From SAR116 cluster bacterium AG-337-N21 (GTDB lineage: Bacteria; Pseudomonadota; Alphaproteobacteria; Puniceispirillales; Marisalimonadaceae), in NCBI GenBank assembly GCA_003282145.1, contig QBZZ01000013.1, positions 1-54,995 of the forward strand: DNA of 54,995 nucleotides, given 5' to 3'. A program made the translations under genes and the position numbers. The notes beneath the pieces are model-generated. The model was not told the origin of the DNA and searched no databases. It worked only from the letters and a program-made list of their open reading frames with translations. Every line of letters starts with the position of its first letter. Positions within the stretch are counted from its first letter, which is position 1. Positions 18,700 through 27,352 of the stretch are shown in pieces.

Positions 18700-18927
18700 A
18701 TGGAAATGGATGCCGCAAAATTAATAGGAGCAGGTCTAGCAGTTATAGCGCTAGCCGGTGTGGGAGTAGGAATTGGTAATATTTTTGCTTCCTTAGTTAC
18801 TGCTGTTGGTCGAAATCCGGCCGCAAAAAATGAAGTTTTTGGCATAGCCATTCTCGGTTTTGCTTTAACTGAAGCCGTTGCTTTGTTTGCGCTTGTTATT
18901 GCACTTTTGTTATTATTTACATTCTAA
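18700..18927 (+). CDS. atpE: F0F1 ATP synthase subunit c
   Basis: 75-residue hairpin proteolipid of the rotating c-ring, with two membrane helices around the polar loop [12 protein letters not shown]. The proton-binding glutamate is in [12 protein letters not shown] (E58-region), as expected for a proton-driven alphaproteobacterial ring. I do not see the extra Q/S/T ligand pattern typical of Na+-binding rings. The strong Shine-Dalgarno AAAGGAAA precedes the ATG, consistent with the high copy number needed for the ring. A stem-loop follows it, before atpF'. Confidence 0.97.
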   Translation: MEMDAAKLIGAGLAVIALAGVGVGIGNIFASLVTAVGRNPAAKNEVFGIAILGFALTEAVALFALVIALLLLFTF

Positions 18928-18940
18928 GTAACAAAACTTA

Positions 18941-18973
18941 TTTTGCCTATAGCAAAGAAAGCTACAGGCAAAA
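18941..18973 (+). promoter_or_regulatory. Intercistronic stem-loop between atpE and atpF'
   Basis: TTTTGCCTATAGC (18941-18953) pairs with GCTACAGGCAAAA (18961-18973): 12 of 13 positions match around a seven-base AAAGAAA loop. It lies 13 bases after the atpE stop and has no following T-run, so it is more likely a processing or stability element, or a partial attenuator, than a full terminator. Such an element would fit the excess of c subunit over b/b'. The stem is almost the same as the one after the rhodopsin gene. Confidence 0.7.
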
Positions 18974-18993
18974 CATATTTAGAAGATCAAAAA

Positions 18994-19578
18994 ATGTTAT
19001 ACTTTACAAAATTATTTTTAACTTCAATATTTATTTTGAGAGTTGAAACTGTTATCGCCTCAGAAGCAAAATCAGGCCTGCCTCAATTGGATCTTAACAC
19101 TTATCCATCCCTAATGTTTTGGTCAATTATTTCTCTTATTATTGGTTTTATATTGATGAAATATTTGGTAACTCCTAATATAAAATCAATCTTAAACTCT
19201 AGAGAAACCTCCATACAAAATGATTTAGTTAAAGCTAAGACTTCAAATCAAGAGGCTGAAAAAATTAAACAATCAATTATACAAAGTCAGGAAGATATTA
19301 AATCAAGATCACAAAAGATTATTTCTGACGCTATCTTAGAGTCAAAACAAAATTTTGAAAAAAAAGAAAAAGAGATTTCTGCAAAGTTGGAATTGAAGAT
19401 TTCAGAGGCAGAAAAGAAAATAATTGATACACAAAATACTGTTATTAACGATGTTATTAATATTGCTGAAGAAATAACCGCTGATGTAGTCAATAAATTT
19501 ACAAGTATAAAATTTAATAAAAGCAATGTTAAAAAAGCAATAAAGCTAGCTTCGAATAAAATTTTGATGGAGAAATAA
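18994..19578 (+). CDS. atpF': F0F1 ATP synthase subunit b'
   Basis: Divergent b-type peripheral-stalk subunit. From the ATG at 18994 it has 194 residues, beginning with a signal-like hydrophobic segment (MLYFTKLFLTSIFIL), then a membrane helix (FWSIISLIIGFILMKYL) and a long charged coiled coil that contacts F1. A TTG at 18943 would be in frame but would put the atpE-atpF' stem-loop inside the gene, so I prefer the ATG, with AGAAG upstream. The presence of both b' and b matches photosynthetic and alphaproteobacterial F0 operons. Next gene starts two bases on. Confidence 0.9.
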   Translation: MLYFTKLFLTSIFILRVETVIASEAKSGLPQLDLNTYPSLMFWSIISLIIGFILMKYLVTPNIKSILNSRETSIQNDLVKAKTSNQEAEKIKQSIIQSQEDIKSRSQKIISDAILESKQNFEKKEKEISAKLELKISEAEKKIIDTQNTVINDVINIAEEITADVVNKFTSIKFNKSNVKKAIKLASNKILMEK

Positions 19579-19579
19579 C

Positions 19580-20065
19580 GTGTACTTTGACGAAACAGCT
19601 TGGGTTGCAATAGCATTTATTATATTCATTGCCTTGGTTTGGAAAAAAACAAGCAAAGCAATAGTTTCTATGTTAGATAATAGATCCGTGTTAATTCAAA
19701 ATGAATTACAAGAAGCCAAATCTCTTAAAGAAGAGGCTTTAGAAGAACTTAGACAATCTCTACAAACCCAAAAAAAAGTCTCAGAAGAAGCTGAAAATAT
19801 AATTCGTGAAGCAAAAGAAACAGCAAAAAAGATACAAGAAGAAGCTTATTCCAAATCTTCAGTTATTATAAAAAGAAAAGAAGAGCAAGCTAAACAAAAG
19901 ATTATCGCATTAGAAACAGATGCAATAAAAAATATAAAAAAAATAACTGGGAACGTTATAATCGAATCTTCGAAAATATATATAGAATCTAATATTGATA
20001 AAAAAGAAAACGTAAACTTAATAACTAAATCATCTAATGAGATTAAGCCTTCACTGTTTGTTTAA
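19580..20065 (+). CDS. atpF: F0F1 ATP synthase subunit b
   Basis: Peripheral-stalk subunit of about 161 residues: an N-terminal membrane helix (WVAIAFIIFIALVW) followed by a lysine/glutamate-rich coiled coil. The start is a GTG at 19580 with GGAG eight bases upstream, just after the b' stop. It ends the F0 operon; atpHAGDC (F1) is not in the window, consistent with the separate F0 and F1 operons of alphaproteobacteria. The stop codon abuts the stop of the convergent lipoprotein gene with no spacer. Confidence 0.93.
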   Translation: MYFDETAWVAIAFIIFIALVWKKTSKAIVSMLDNRSVLIQNELQEAKSLKEEALEELRQSLQTQKKVSEEAENIIREAKETAKKIQEEAYSKSSVIIKRKEEQAKQKIIALETDAIKNIKKITGNVIIESSKIYIESNIDKKENVNLITKSSNEIKPSLFV

Positions 20066-20494
20066 TTACCTTAACCCCAAATAAACTTGTCCACCATTAG
20101 GTATTTTTATATCCAAAATTGTTGTCCTATCAACTATTTTACTACCTTTCAATAAAAACTGCGAATAAGAATATTTATCTCTCTCATATTCCTTATTGTT
20201 CAAATCAGTTGAAACTATTGAAATATTTACAGGAACAAAGTCTTCAATTTTAGTACCTTTTCTAATGGCCCTGACATTTACTGAAATTTCCATTTCAATG
20301 TTATCATCATCTTTAGTACAGTATGTTTTTATACCTCTAAAACCAATGTAAACAGGTAATTTATTTTCAGATTTAACAATAACTTCTGCGGCCTTTTTGG
20401 GTGCTATTACTTTAGGACAATCAACTGCATCTTTTTTGAGAGATGAACAGCCGTTTAGAATTAAAAAAAAGCCGATGATAATAAATTTAACCAT
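20066..20494 (-). CDS. Uncharacterised lipoprotein
   Basis: 142-residue predicted lipoprotein: a short hydrophobic signal (VKFIIIGFFLIL) followed by the lipobox LNGC, giving a lipidated cysteine at about residue 16. The mature part has KKDAVDCPKVIAPKKAAEVIV, then a beta-rich domain (NKLPVYIGFRGIKTYCTKDDDNIEMEI in parts, then VNVRAIRKG and IPNGGQVYLGLR). Two further cysteines (in VDCPKV and TYCTKD) might form a disulfide. I do not recognise the family. It lies between the F0 operon (convergent) and ispH (divergent). Confidence 0.75.
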   Translation of the reverse strand: MVKFIIIGFFLILNGCSSLKKDAVDCPKVIAPKKAAEVIVKSENKLPVYIGFRGIKTYCTKDDDNIEMEISVNVRAIRKGTKIEDFVPVNISIVSTDLNNKEYERDKYSYSQFLLKGSKIVDRTTILDIKIPNGGQVYLGLR

Positions 20495-20578
20495 TAATAA
20501 TTACCTATTAACATAAAAAACTTTAAAACAAGATTAATCTTTATTGACGTAATCAATGTAATACATCAAAAGTAAATT

Positions 20579-21532
20579 ATGAAGAAACAAAAAATAAATT
20601 TATATTTAGCTTCTCCTAGAGGTTTTTGTGCTGGTGTTGATAGAGCAGTAAAAATAGTTGAAGAGTCTATTAAAAAATTTGGAGCCCCAGTTTACGTCAG
20701 ACATGAGATAGTTCATAATAAAGACGTTGTAAATTCTTTAGAACGAATTGGTGCTGTTTTTGTAGATGAGGTTAAAGAAGCACCAATAAATAGACCTATA
20801 ATATTCTCTGCACATGGTGTTGCTAAATCTGTTGTTAATGAAGCTAAAAAAAGAAAAATGATATCCATTGATGCAACCTGTCCGTTAGTCACTAAAGTTC
20901 ATAATGAAACAATACGTCATTATAATATAGGTAGACACGTTTTATTAATAGGCCACAAAAATCATGTTGAAGTGATAGGTACCATGGGACAAGTACCTGA
21001 AGATAGTATAACATTAATTGAAACTGAAGAAGATGCTCATAAAGTAAAAGTCACTAATCCTGATAATTTAGCTTTTGCCACACAAACAACCTTATCATTA
21101 GATGATACTAGTAAAATTTTAAACATTTTAAAAAATAGGTTTCCTAACATTAAAGGGCCAAGCTCTGAAGATATATGTTATGCAACTACAAATAGACAGT
21201 TGGCTGTTAAATCAATGTCAAAAATATGTGATTATATTTTAGTAATAGGAGCAGAAAATTCTTCAAACTCAGTTCGCTTAGTAGAAGTGGCATTGTCACA
21301 TGGTGTTCAAAAAGCTATTTTGATTCCAAATGAAGAAAAATTAGACATGTTTCTAAATCATTTTAATCCAAAAAAGTATCCTAATATTGGATTGACGGCA
21401 GGTGCTTCCGCCCCTGAAACTTTAGTCCAAGTTTTAATATCAAAACTAAAAAAAGATTTTGACGTTAATCTCATTGATCATGAAGTTACAAAAGAAGATG
21501 TAAAATTTAATTTACCAAAAATGTTAAGATAA
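20579..21532 (+). CDS. ispH: 4-hydroxy-3-methylbut-2-enyl diphosphate reductase (IspH/LytB)
   Basis: Iron-sulfur enzyme of the MEP pathway that converts HMBPP to IPP and DMAPP. The 317-residue protein has the three cluster cysteines C17 (SPRGFCAGVDRAV), C101 (DATCPLVTKVH) and C200 (EDICYATTNRQ), plus the conserved SAHGV and GLTAGASAPE motifs. It starts a co-directional set with thrB and rnhA, an order seen in many alphaproteobacteria. Its products feed the carotenoid, ubiquinone and heme O enzymes encoded elsewhere in the window. Confidence 0.97.
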   Translation: MKKQKINLYLASPRGFCAGVDRAVKIVEESIKKFGAPVYVRHEIVHNKDVVNSLERIGAVFVDEVKEAPINRPIIFSAHGVAKSVVNEAKKRKMISIDATCPLVTKVHNETIRHYNIGRHVLLIGHKNHVEVIGTMGQVPEDSITLIETEEDAHKVKVTNPDNLAFATQTTLSLDDTSKILNILKNRFPNIKGPSSEDICYATTNRQLAVKSMSKICDYILVIGAENSSNSVRLVEVALSHGVQKAILIPNEEKLDMFLNHFNPKKYPNIGLTAGASAPETLVQVLISKLKKDFDVNLIDHEVTKEDVKFNLPKMLR

Positions 21533-21549
21533 GAAATTAGGGCATAAAG

Positions 21550-22536
21550 TTGGCAGTTTACACTAATTTAAATAATGAACAAATATATGATTTTTTAAAA
21601 CTATATAGAATTGGTAAGTTAATTTCATTTACCGGAATTACAGAAGGAATAGAAAATAGTAATTTTCATTTAAAAACTACATGTGGTGAATTTATACTTA
21701 CGATTTTTGAAAAGAGAGTTAACAAAAAAGATTTACCATTTTTTATAAATGTAATGAAACATCTTAGTAGAAAAAAGTTTTTTTGTCCAAAACCAATTAG
21801 TGATGCAAAAAATAATTATCTTCAAGAATTACTGGGAAAACCTGCAATTATTGTAAACTATTTACAAGGAAAGTCTAAAACTAAAATAACAATAGAAGAC
21901 TGTTACAAAGTCGGATCTAAAATAGCCTTAATGCATATAAAAACTAGAGATTTCTCTTCTGAAAGGGAAAATTCCCTTTCAATAAATGGATTTCAAAATC
22001 TTATTAAAAAATGTGATGTTTCTATTCCTAATGATGTTTTAAATAAAATTGAACCTAATATTTTAAAAGAAATACAAAATGCATTTAACTACTGTGTAAA
22101 GTTTTGGCCATATAATTTACCCAAAGGTTTTATTCACGCAGACATTTTTCCCGACAACGTATTTTTTCATGAAAATAAATTATCAGGCATAATAGATTTT
22201 TACTTTTCTTGTACAGATATTTTATCTTATGACTTAGCTATAGCCATAAATGCCTGGTGTTTTGATAATGAAAAAATTTTCAACCAAAAAAAATATCAAT
22301 CTTTACTTGATGGATACAACTCTCAAAGAAAATTAAGTAGTGACGAAATTTTTTATTTGCCTCTTTTGTCTAAAGTTGCATCTATGAGATTTTTACTTAC
22401 AAGGTTATATGACTGGGTACACACTCCAAAAGATGCAGATGTTCTACCTAAAAACCCTGCAGAATATATAAATAAGTTAAAACACTTTAAAGAAGTAGTC
22501 GAAAAAATAAATTATCACGAAACTTACCAGCTATGA
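21550..22536 (+). CDS. thrB: Homoserine kinase (ThrB, aminoglycoside phosphotransferase fold)
   Basis: Phosphorylates homoserine in threonine synthesis. The 328-residue protein has the APH-like kinase fold of the proteobacterial ThrB family: N-terminal [27 protein letters not shown] (quoted in parts), FEKRV, the catalytic loop [14 protein letters not shown] and the metal-binding IIDFYFSC. The start is TTG at 21550. Its last four bases overlap the start of rnhA (ATGA), which implies translational coupling. threonine synthase (thrC) is encoded 5 kb away on the other strand. Confidence 0.9.
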   Translation: MAVYTNLNNEQIYDFLKLYRIGKLISFTGITEGIENSNFHLKTTCGEFILTIFEKRVNKKDLPFFINVMKHLSRKKFFCPKPISDAKNNYLQELLGKPAIIVNYLQGKSKTKITIEDCYKVGSKIALMHIKTRDFSSERENSLSINGFQNLIKKCDVSIPNDVLNKIEPNILKEIQNAFNYCVKFWPYNLPKGFIHADIFPDNVFFHENKLSGIIDFYFSCTDILSYDLAIAINAWCFDNEKIFNQKKYQSLLDGYNSQRKLSSDEIFYLPLLSKVASMRFLLTRLYDWVHTPKDADVLPKNPAEYINKLKHFKEVVEKINYHETYQL

Positions 22537-22961
22537 ATGAGGTAACAATTTACACAGATGGCGCGTGCTCAGGTAACCCAGGTAAAGGTGGATGGGGCGC
22601 TATATTAATATATGCTAAAGAAAAAAAGTATATTTCAGGATCAAAACAATTAACAACAAATAATCAAATGGAATTAACTGCTACTATTGAAGCACTTAAA
22701 GCAATTTTAAAACCCAGTAATATAGCTTTATATACTGACTCGCAATATGTAAAAAATGGCATAACTTCCTGGATTTTTAATTGGAAAAAAAATGGATGGA
22801 AGACGGCAAATAAGAAACCAGTTGCTAATAAAGATTTGTGGATAGAGTTAGACAAGTATGTTGATTTTCACTCAGTAAATTGGTTTTGGGTTAAAGGGCA
22901 TTCGGGAGATCACTATAACGAGATAGCGGACGAATTAGCCGTAAAAGCTATGAACGAGTGA
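22533..22961 (+). CDS. rnhA: Ribonuclease HI
   Basis: Cleaves RNA in RNA-DNA hybrids. The 142-residue protein has all four metal-binding acidic residues: D9 ([11 protein letters not shown]), E47 (NNQMELTA), D69 (YTDSQYV) and D133 (NEIADELA). It also has the HSGD loop histidine at about 123. The length is standard. It overlaps the thrB stop by four bases, and ends ten bases before the stop of the convergent peroxiredoxin gene. Confidence 0.97.
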   Translation: MNEVTIYTDGACSGNPGKGGWGAILIYAKEKKYISGSKQLTTNNQMELTATIEALKAILKPSNIALYTDSQYVKNGITSWIFNWKKNGWKTANKKPVANKDLWIELDKYVDFHSVNWFWVKGHSGDHYNEIADELAVKAMNE

Positions 22962-22971
22962 TATTAATAGA

Positions 22972-23451
22972 TTACAAATGTTTTAACATATTCTCGGCAG
23001 AGGAAACTTCAAAAGCCCCTATCTCTTCAACAAATAATTTTGATATAATATTATTTTCAACGATCATAGAAAATCTTCTTGACCTCCTTCCCATAACTTT
23101 TCCAAAGTCCATATCTAGTCCTAAAGCTTCTGAGATTGAACAATCTGTGTCTGCAAGCATGTCTATTTTCCCCACTACATTATTTGCTTCAGCCCAGGCA
23201 CGCATAACATGTGGATCATTAACTGCCATACATGCAAGTACAGATACGCCTTTTTCTATAATCTGTTCATAATTCTTTATGAAACTAGGTAAATGTTTAG
23301 CAGAACAAGTAGGAGTAAAAGCACCAGGTAATGCAAAAAGGGCTACTTTTTTTGATTTAAAATAATCTTCAGTACTAATATGCTTGACACCATCGTGATC
23401 TTTTAAAAGAAAAGTACCAGATGGAAAACTATCTCCTACACCTATTGACAT
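22972..23451 (-). CDS. Peroxiredoxin (Prx5 type)
   Basis: Thiol peroxidase of the Prx5/hybrid-Prx group, reducing hydroperoxides. The 159-residue protein has the peroxidatic cysteine C49 in the family motif LPGAFTPTCSAKHLPSF, and an arginine-rich FGKVMGRRSRRFSMIV region that contributes the active-site arginine. The sequence VNDPHVMRAWAEANNV is also typical. The likely reductant is glutathione or thioredoxin; a gshA homologue is in this window. It has its own upstream spacer of about 60 AT-rich bases, so it may be transcribed separately from the dsbD-like gene upstream. Confidence 0.93.
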   Translation of the reverse strand: MSIGVGDSFPSGTFLLKDHDGVKHISTEDYFKSKKVALFALPGAFTPTCSAKHLPSFIKNYEQIIEKGVSVLACMAVNDPHVMRAWAEANNVVGKIDMLADTDCSISEALGLDMDFGKVMGRRSRRFSMIVENNIISKLFVEEIGAFEVSSAENMLKHL

Positions 23452-23512
23452 ATAAACTCCTTATTTTTAATAAATTCGTACAATAAACAAATATAAATTA
23501 TTTTAAACAGAT

Positions 23513-25477
23513 TTATTTAGCTATATCTAAATATTCTTTAATCACTTTAACAGTTAAAAGTTCTGGCAAAGACTTACCATTTGGTATTAAAGGACCATAT
23601 ATCTCATTAAAGGGTATCCCATAGCGCCCTTTGAAAGCTAAAAATTCCTTGATTTTTTCATTTGGCTTTGTCCAATCTAATCTTAAAACTATTACATTAT
23701 TTTTCTTAAATAGTTCTGAAACTTCTTTGGTATCAATAACAAAAATTTTATTTACTTTACATGTTAAACACCAATCAGCTGTAATATCTAAAAAAACAAT
23801 TTTACCTTCTTTAACTAGTTGATTAGGTAAACTAAATTTATCACTTATATTCCAATTAATTATTGATTTATCAGAGATGTTTGTTTCAGTAAATTTGTTA
23901 GTATTACTTTGTAACTCCACTAAAACATTAATCAACCATAAAGAGGTTATTAGAAGTAAAAGGGCCATTATTTTTTTAAATATTATTAACCAATTACCAG
24001 GCTTAGGGATAAAAGATATCATCCTTGGAAATAAACCAAATAATATCAATGGTAAAGACAAGCCAAATCCCATTATCAAAAGGACAGAATAAATTTGAAT
24101 TATGCTTCCTGATAGAGCAAAACCAATAGCTGTTCCTACTAGGGGAGCGGTACAAGGCGTTGCCAAAAAAGTTAAAAACATTCCCGTTAAAAAATCACCA
24201 AAGAAGCCTTCTCCTTTGTAAGACAAAATTGATAACAGTTTTGCCGGTAGAAAATAGTGGAATATACCTAATAAATTTAACGCAAAAAAAGAGGTTAATA
24301 TAATCATAAACAAAAGGAAATATTGGTTTTGAAATTGTATTCCCCAACCAACAATACTGCCAGAAGCTTTTATTAAATACGTAATTGAAGCTAATAAAAA
24401 AAACGTAGTCAAAATACCTAATATATTAAAAATTAATTTCTTATTATAAACTACTCTACTCTTAGAACTTAGACTCACAAGTTGTATCATTTTAAGCGAC
24501 AGTACTGGTAAAACACACGGCATAAAATTCAATATAAACCCACCTATGAAGGCTATAAGTAAAATTTGAAAACCTAGAGTATTATCGATATTATTTAATA
24601 CATTAGTTGATTTTAATGTTGTCAAGTTCCTAATGATTGCTTGATAGCTATAATTATCAGTAAGAAAAGTAAATTTCAAACCAGTTAAATTATATTTATT
24701 TTTATTGTTAAGATTTATCGATAAATTCAATAAATTGTCTTTCGATGAGTAGTATGGCTTAGAATAAATATGTCCTTCACTATCCTCAATAATGATATCA
24801 TATGGTTTTATATTTAAGTTATTTTCAAAAGTTATTTTTAATTTATTTTCTTCAAAATTAGATGATATCAACTTTAAGTTTTGTTCTGCTAATCTTGGGA
24901 CTTGATTTTTATACGTAATTATTTCTTCTAATTGCATTTTACTTTCATTATCAAGATTGAGTTCATTTAAGTTAAATTTATGAGTTACAGGCACACAAAT
25001 ATCTGAGCAAACCTGCGCATTCAATTCCAGAAGACCTGACATAACTTGTTCCTGTTGTTCAAGTATGATTTCTAACGGAAAAATAACTTTTTTTTCATAA
25101 CCAAATGTTTCAATACCAAAAAAATCAAATCTTTTTGGATTTGGATATAGGAGTTTTGCTGATTTAATATTATTTGCATTGTTAAAGTTTATTTCAGGAG
25201 GTAAACCTGCATCTCCTGGATTTCGCCAATATATTTTCCATTTTGGTAAAAGATTAACTTTTATGCCAAGTAAAATTTCAGACGGATTACTTTCAGATTT
25301 TTTTCCAAACAAAAGTTCGAAATTAACAAATTTGTAATTTTCATTAATTTCTAAAGTGTTATTAGAAGGTAAAAAATTTGAGAAGCATTTGTTAATATTT
25401 ATAAAGTTAACAAAAAATAAACAAAAACAGATTAATACAATTTTATGATATTTTAAACTCACTACATTATTGTACAT
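23513..25477 (-). CDS. dsbD: DsbD-family protein-disulfide reductase (ScsB-like)
   Basis: Membrane protein that passes electrons from cytoplasmic thioredoxin to the periplasm. The 654-residue protein has an N-terminal hydrophobic signal (about 12-32) and a periplasmic alpha domain with a cysteine pair in VCSDICVPV. The CcdA-like membrane domain follows, with one cysteine in NFMPCVLPVLSLK and one in FLATPCTAPLVGTA. A C-terminal thioredoxin domain has ADWCLTCK. The three-domain layout is complete. The long N-terminal domain is closer to ScsB than to classical E. coli DsbD. It may serve cytochrome oxidase maturation and the DsbA-like protein, but that link is inferred. Confidence 0.88.
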   Translation of the reverse strand: MYNNVVSLKYHKIVLICFCLFFVNFININKCFSNFLPSNNTLEINENYKFVNFELLFGKKSESNPSEILLGIKVNLLPKWKIYWRNPGDAGLPPEINFNNANNIKSAKLLYPNPKRFDFFGIETFGYEKKVIFPLEIILEQQEQVMSGLLELNAQVCSDICVPVTHKFNLNELNLDNESKMQLEEIITYKNQVPRLAEQNLKLISSNFEENKLKITFENNLNIKPYDIIIEDSEGHIYSKPYYSSKDNLLNLSINLNNKNKYNLTGLKFTFLTDNYSYQAIIRNLTTLKSTNVLNNIDNTLGFQILLIAFIGGFILNFMPCVLPVLSLKMIQLVSLSSKSRVVYNKKLIFNILGILTTFFLLASITYLIKASGSIVGWGIQFQNQYFLLFMIILTSFFALNLLGIFHYFLPAKLLSILSYKGEGFFGDFLTGMFLTFLATPCTAPLVGTAIGFALSGSIIQIYSVLLIMGFGLSLPLILFGLFPRMISFIPKPGNWLIIFKKIMALLLLITSLWLINVLVELQSNTNKFTETNISDKSIINWNISDKFSLPNQLVKEGKIVFLDITADWCLTCKVNKIFVIDTKEVSELFKKNNVIVLRLDWTKPNEKIKEFLAFKGRYGIPFNEIYGPLIPNGKSLPELLTVKVIKEYLDIAK

Positions 25478-25529
25478 TATTTCTTTTCGGTTATTATTTA
25501 TTTATTAATAATATATTGGAATACCGCAT

Positions 25530-26090
25530 ATGGATCAAGAATTGTTAGGTAAACTTTTGATTGCATCTCCAGGACTTGAAGATGTAAGATTTCAAAATTC
25601 AGTTATACTAATCTGCGAACATACTAATGAAGTTACTATGGGTTTGATTTTAAATAAACCTCTATATAATTTTGACACCTCCCAATTCTTAAAAAAGATG
25701 AAAATAAATAATGACCTTAAAATTAAATCCAATCCAACTTTTTTTGGAGGTCCTGTACATCTAAATCAAGGTTTTATTATACACTCTAATGAAAAAAAAT
25801 ATCCCACTTCAGAACATATCCTTGAAGGAATAATGATTACTAGTTCTGAAGAAATCTTACAAGATATTTCAAAAAATCAACCACCAGAAAATGCTAAAAT
25901 TTTTCTAGGTTGTGCAGTATGGGATAAAGGACAACTAAATAATGAAGTGCTTGAAAATTCTTGGATTATTACAAATTCATCAAAGGAATTAATATTTCAC
26001 AATGATTTAGAAATATCTTTATGGAAAGATTCACTTAAAAAGATGGGGATTGATCCTAAAAAGCTTGTATCATACTCAGGGAGGGCCTAA
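25530..26090 (+). CDS. YqgE/AlgH family protein
   Basis: 186-residue protein of the UPF0301 family (YqgE/AlgH). It starts with the family block LLGKLLIASPGLEDVRFQNSVILI (quoted only in part: LIASPGL, FQNSVILICEH), then MGLILNKPL, FFGGPVHLNQGF and LGCAVWDKGQL. The molecular role is unsettled: AlgH was named as an alginate regulator in Pseudomonas, but the family is widespread and has no agreed activity. It is divergent from dsbD, and its stop lies five bases from the stop of the convergent M16 peptidase gene. Confidence 0.9.
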   Translation: MDQELLGKLLIASPGLEDVRFQNSVILICEHTNEVTMGLILNKPLYNFDTSQFLKKMKINNDLKIKSNPTFFGGPVHLNQGFIIHSNEKKYPTSEHILEGIMITSSEEILQDISKNQPPENAKIFLGCAVWDKGQLNNEVLENSWIITNSSKELIFHNDLEISLWKDSLKKMGIDPKKLVSYSGRA

Positions 26091-26095
26091 ACAAT

Positions 26096-27352
26096 CTAAT
26101 TAAGTAAATTATTGATGTTTAATTTCTTTAATGATGATGCATCAGGACCTATTACAGATAAGACTGGATTAGCTGAAGTAAACAATTTTTCTACAACATC
26201 ATAAATAGAAGTAATAGATATACTTTCAATTTTTTTTATTACTTCATTAGTTTCTATTAGTTTACCAAAATTAATCATACTTTTTGCGTAATATTCAGCT
26301 CTTGCACCGTTACTTTCTTGACCCATGATAAAGCCTGAACGCATTTGAGCTTTTGCTCTAGTTAATTCATCATTAGAAATAGAGTTTTTGATATTTTTCC
26401 ATTCGTTTAAACTTGCTTCAAGCAATTCATTTAAGTCATTTGGTGAAGTGCCCGCATAAAATCCAAACACTCCTGAGGAATTTTGCATTTGTGTAAAAGA
26501 AAAAATAGAATAACATAATCCTCTTTTTTCTCTTATTTCTTGGAATAACCTTGATGACATGCCACCACCTAGTATAATACTGAGTGCGCGTAACGAATAA
26601 CGATCAATATCAGTATTTTTAAGGCCTTCAATACCAAAAACTAATTGTGTTTGTTCTAAATCTCTATCTTCTCCACAAAAACCTGAATTCCATCTTGATA
26701 AATTTTTTCTACATTTAAAACTATTTTTTATATTTGAAAATTTTTCTTCCACAGTTCTAAAAAACCAATCTCTATCTATATTACCAGACGAGGCAACAAC
26801 CATATTTTCTGGGGCATAATTAGCTTTCAAAAATGACTTTAAATCACATTTTTGAAAATTACTTACGGTCTCTTTCGTTCCAAGAATTGGCCTGCCTATA
26901 GATTGATTTTTAAAAGCTGTTGAAGTAAAATTTTCAAATACCTTATCATCTGGACTATCGTATAACTGACCTATTTCCGAAATAATAACCCCCCGTTCCC
27001 TTTCAATTTCCTCTCTTGGAAAGGTTGAGTTTTTTAATATGTCAGATAAAATATCAATGCCAAGATTTGTGTCTTCTTTTAAAACTTTTAAATAATAAGC
27101 TGTAATCTCTTTGCTTGTATATGCATTTATATCACCACCAACATCTTCTATTTCCCTAGCTATTTTTTCTGCATTTCTGTTTTCAGTTCCTTTAAATGCC
27201 ATATGTTCTAGCATATGTGCAATTCCACATTCCTCATCTGCCTCTTGCGAACTTCCAGATCCAATAAAAACTCCAACTGACGTACTATGAACATCCATCT
27301 TGTCATGCAATAATGTAAGACCACTATCTAAGATTTTGAATTCTACATCCAT
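26096..27352 (-). CDS. M16 family zinc peptidase (mitochondrial processing peptidase-like)
   Basis: Processing-type metallopeptidase, 418 residues, with the inverted zinc motif H46-x-x-E49-H50 in HMLEHMAFKGTENR and the distal glutamate region YTSKEITAYY. The C-terminal half has the RGLCYSIFSF and GGGMSSRLFQEIREKR blocks shared with mitochondrial MPP-beta and alphaproteobacterial homologues. Probably cytoplasmic or periplasmic; no clear signal peptide. It overlaps thrC by one base and is the last gene of the ctaC-to-M16 series. Confidence 0.92.
   Translation of the reverse strand: MDVEFKILDSGLTLLHDKMDVHSTSVGVFIGSGSSQEADEECGIAHMLEHMAFKGTENRNAEKIAREIEDVGGDINAYTSKEITAYYLKVLKEDTNLGIDILSDILKNSTFPREEIERERGVIISEIGQLYDSPDDKVFENFTSTAFKNQSIGRPILGTKETVSNFQKCDLKSFLKANYAPENMVVASSGNIDRDWFFRTVEEKFSNIKNSFKCRKNLSRWNSGFCGEDRDLEQTQLVFGIEGLKNTDIDRYSLRALSIILGGGMSSRLFQEIREKRGLCYSIFSFTQMQNSSGVFGFYAGTSPNDLNELLEASLNEWKNIKNSISNDELTRAKAQMRSGFIMGQESNGARAEYYAKSMINFGKLIETNEVIKKIESISITSIYDVVEKLFTSANPVLSVIGPDASSLKKLNINNLLN

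Noticed and set aside
22958..23272. 104-residue plus-strand frame after rnhA
   Set aside because: It is the antisense shadow of the peroxiredoxin gene, whose motifs are unambiguous on the minus strand.
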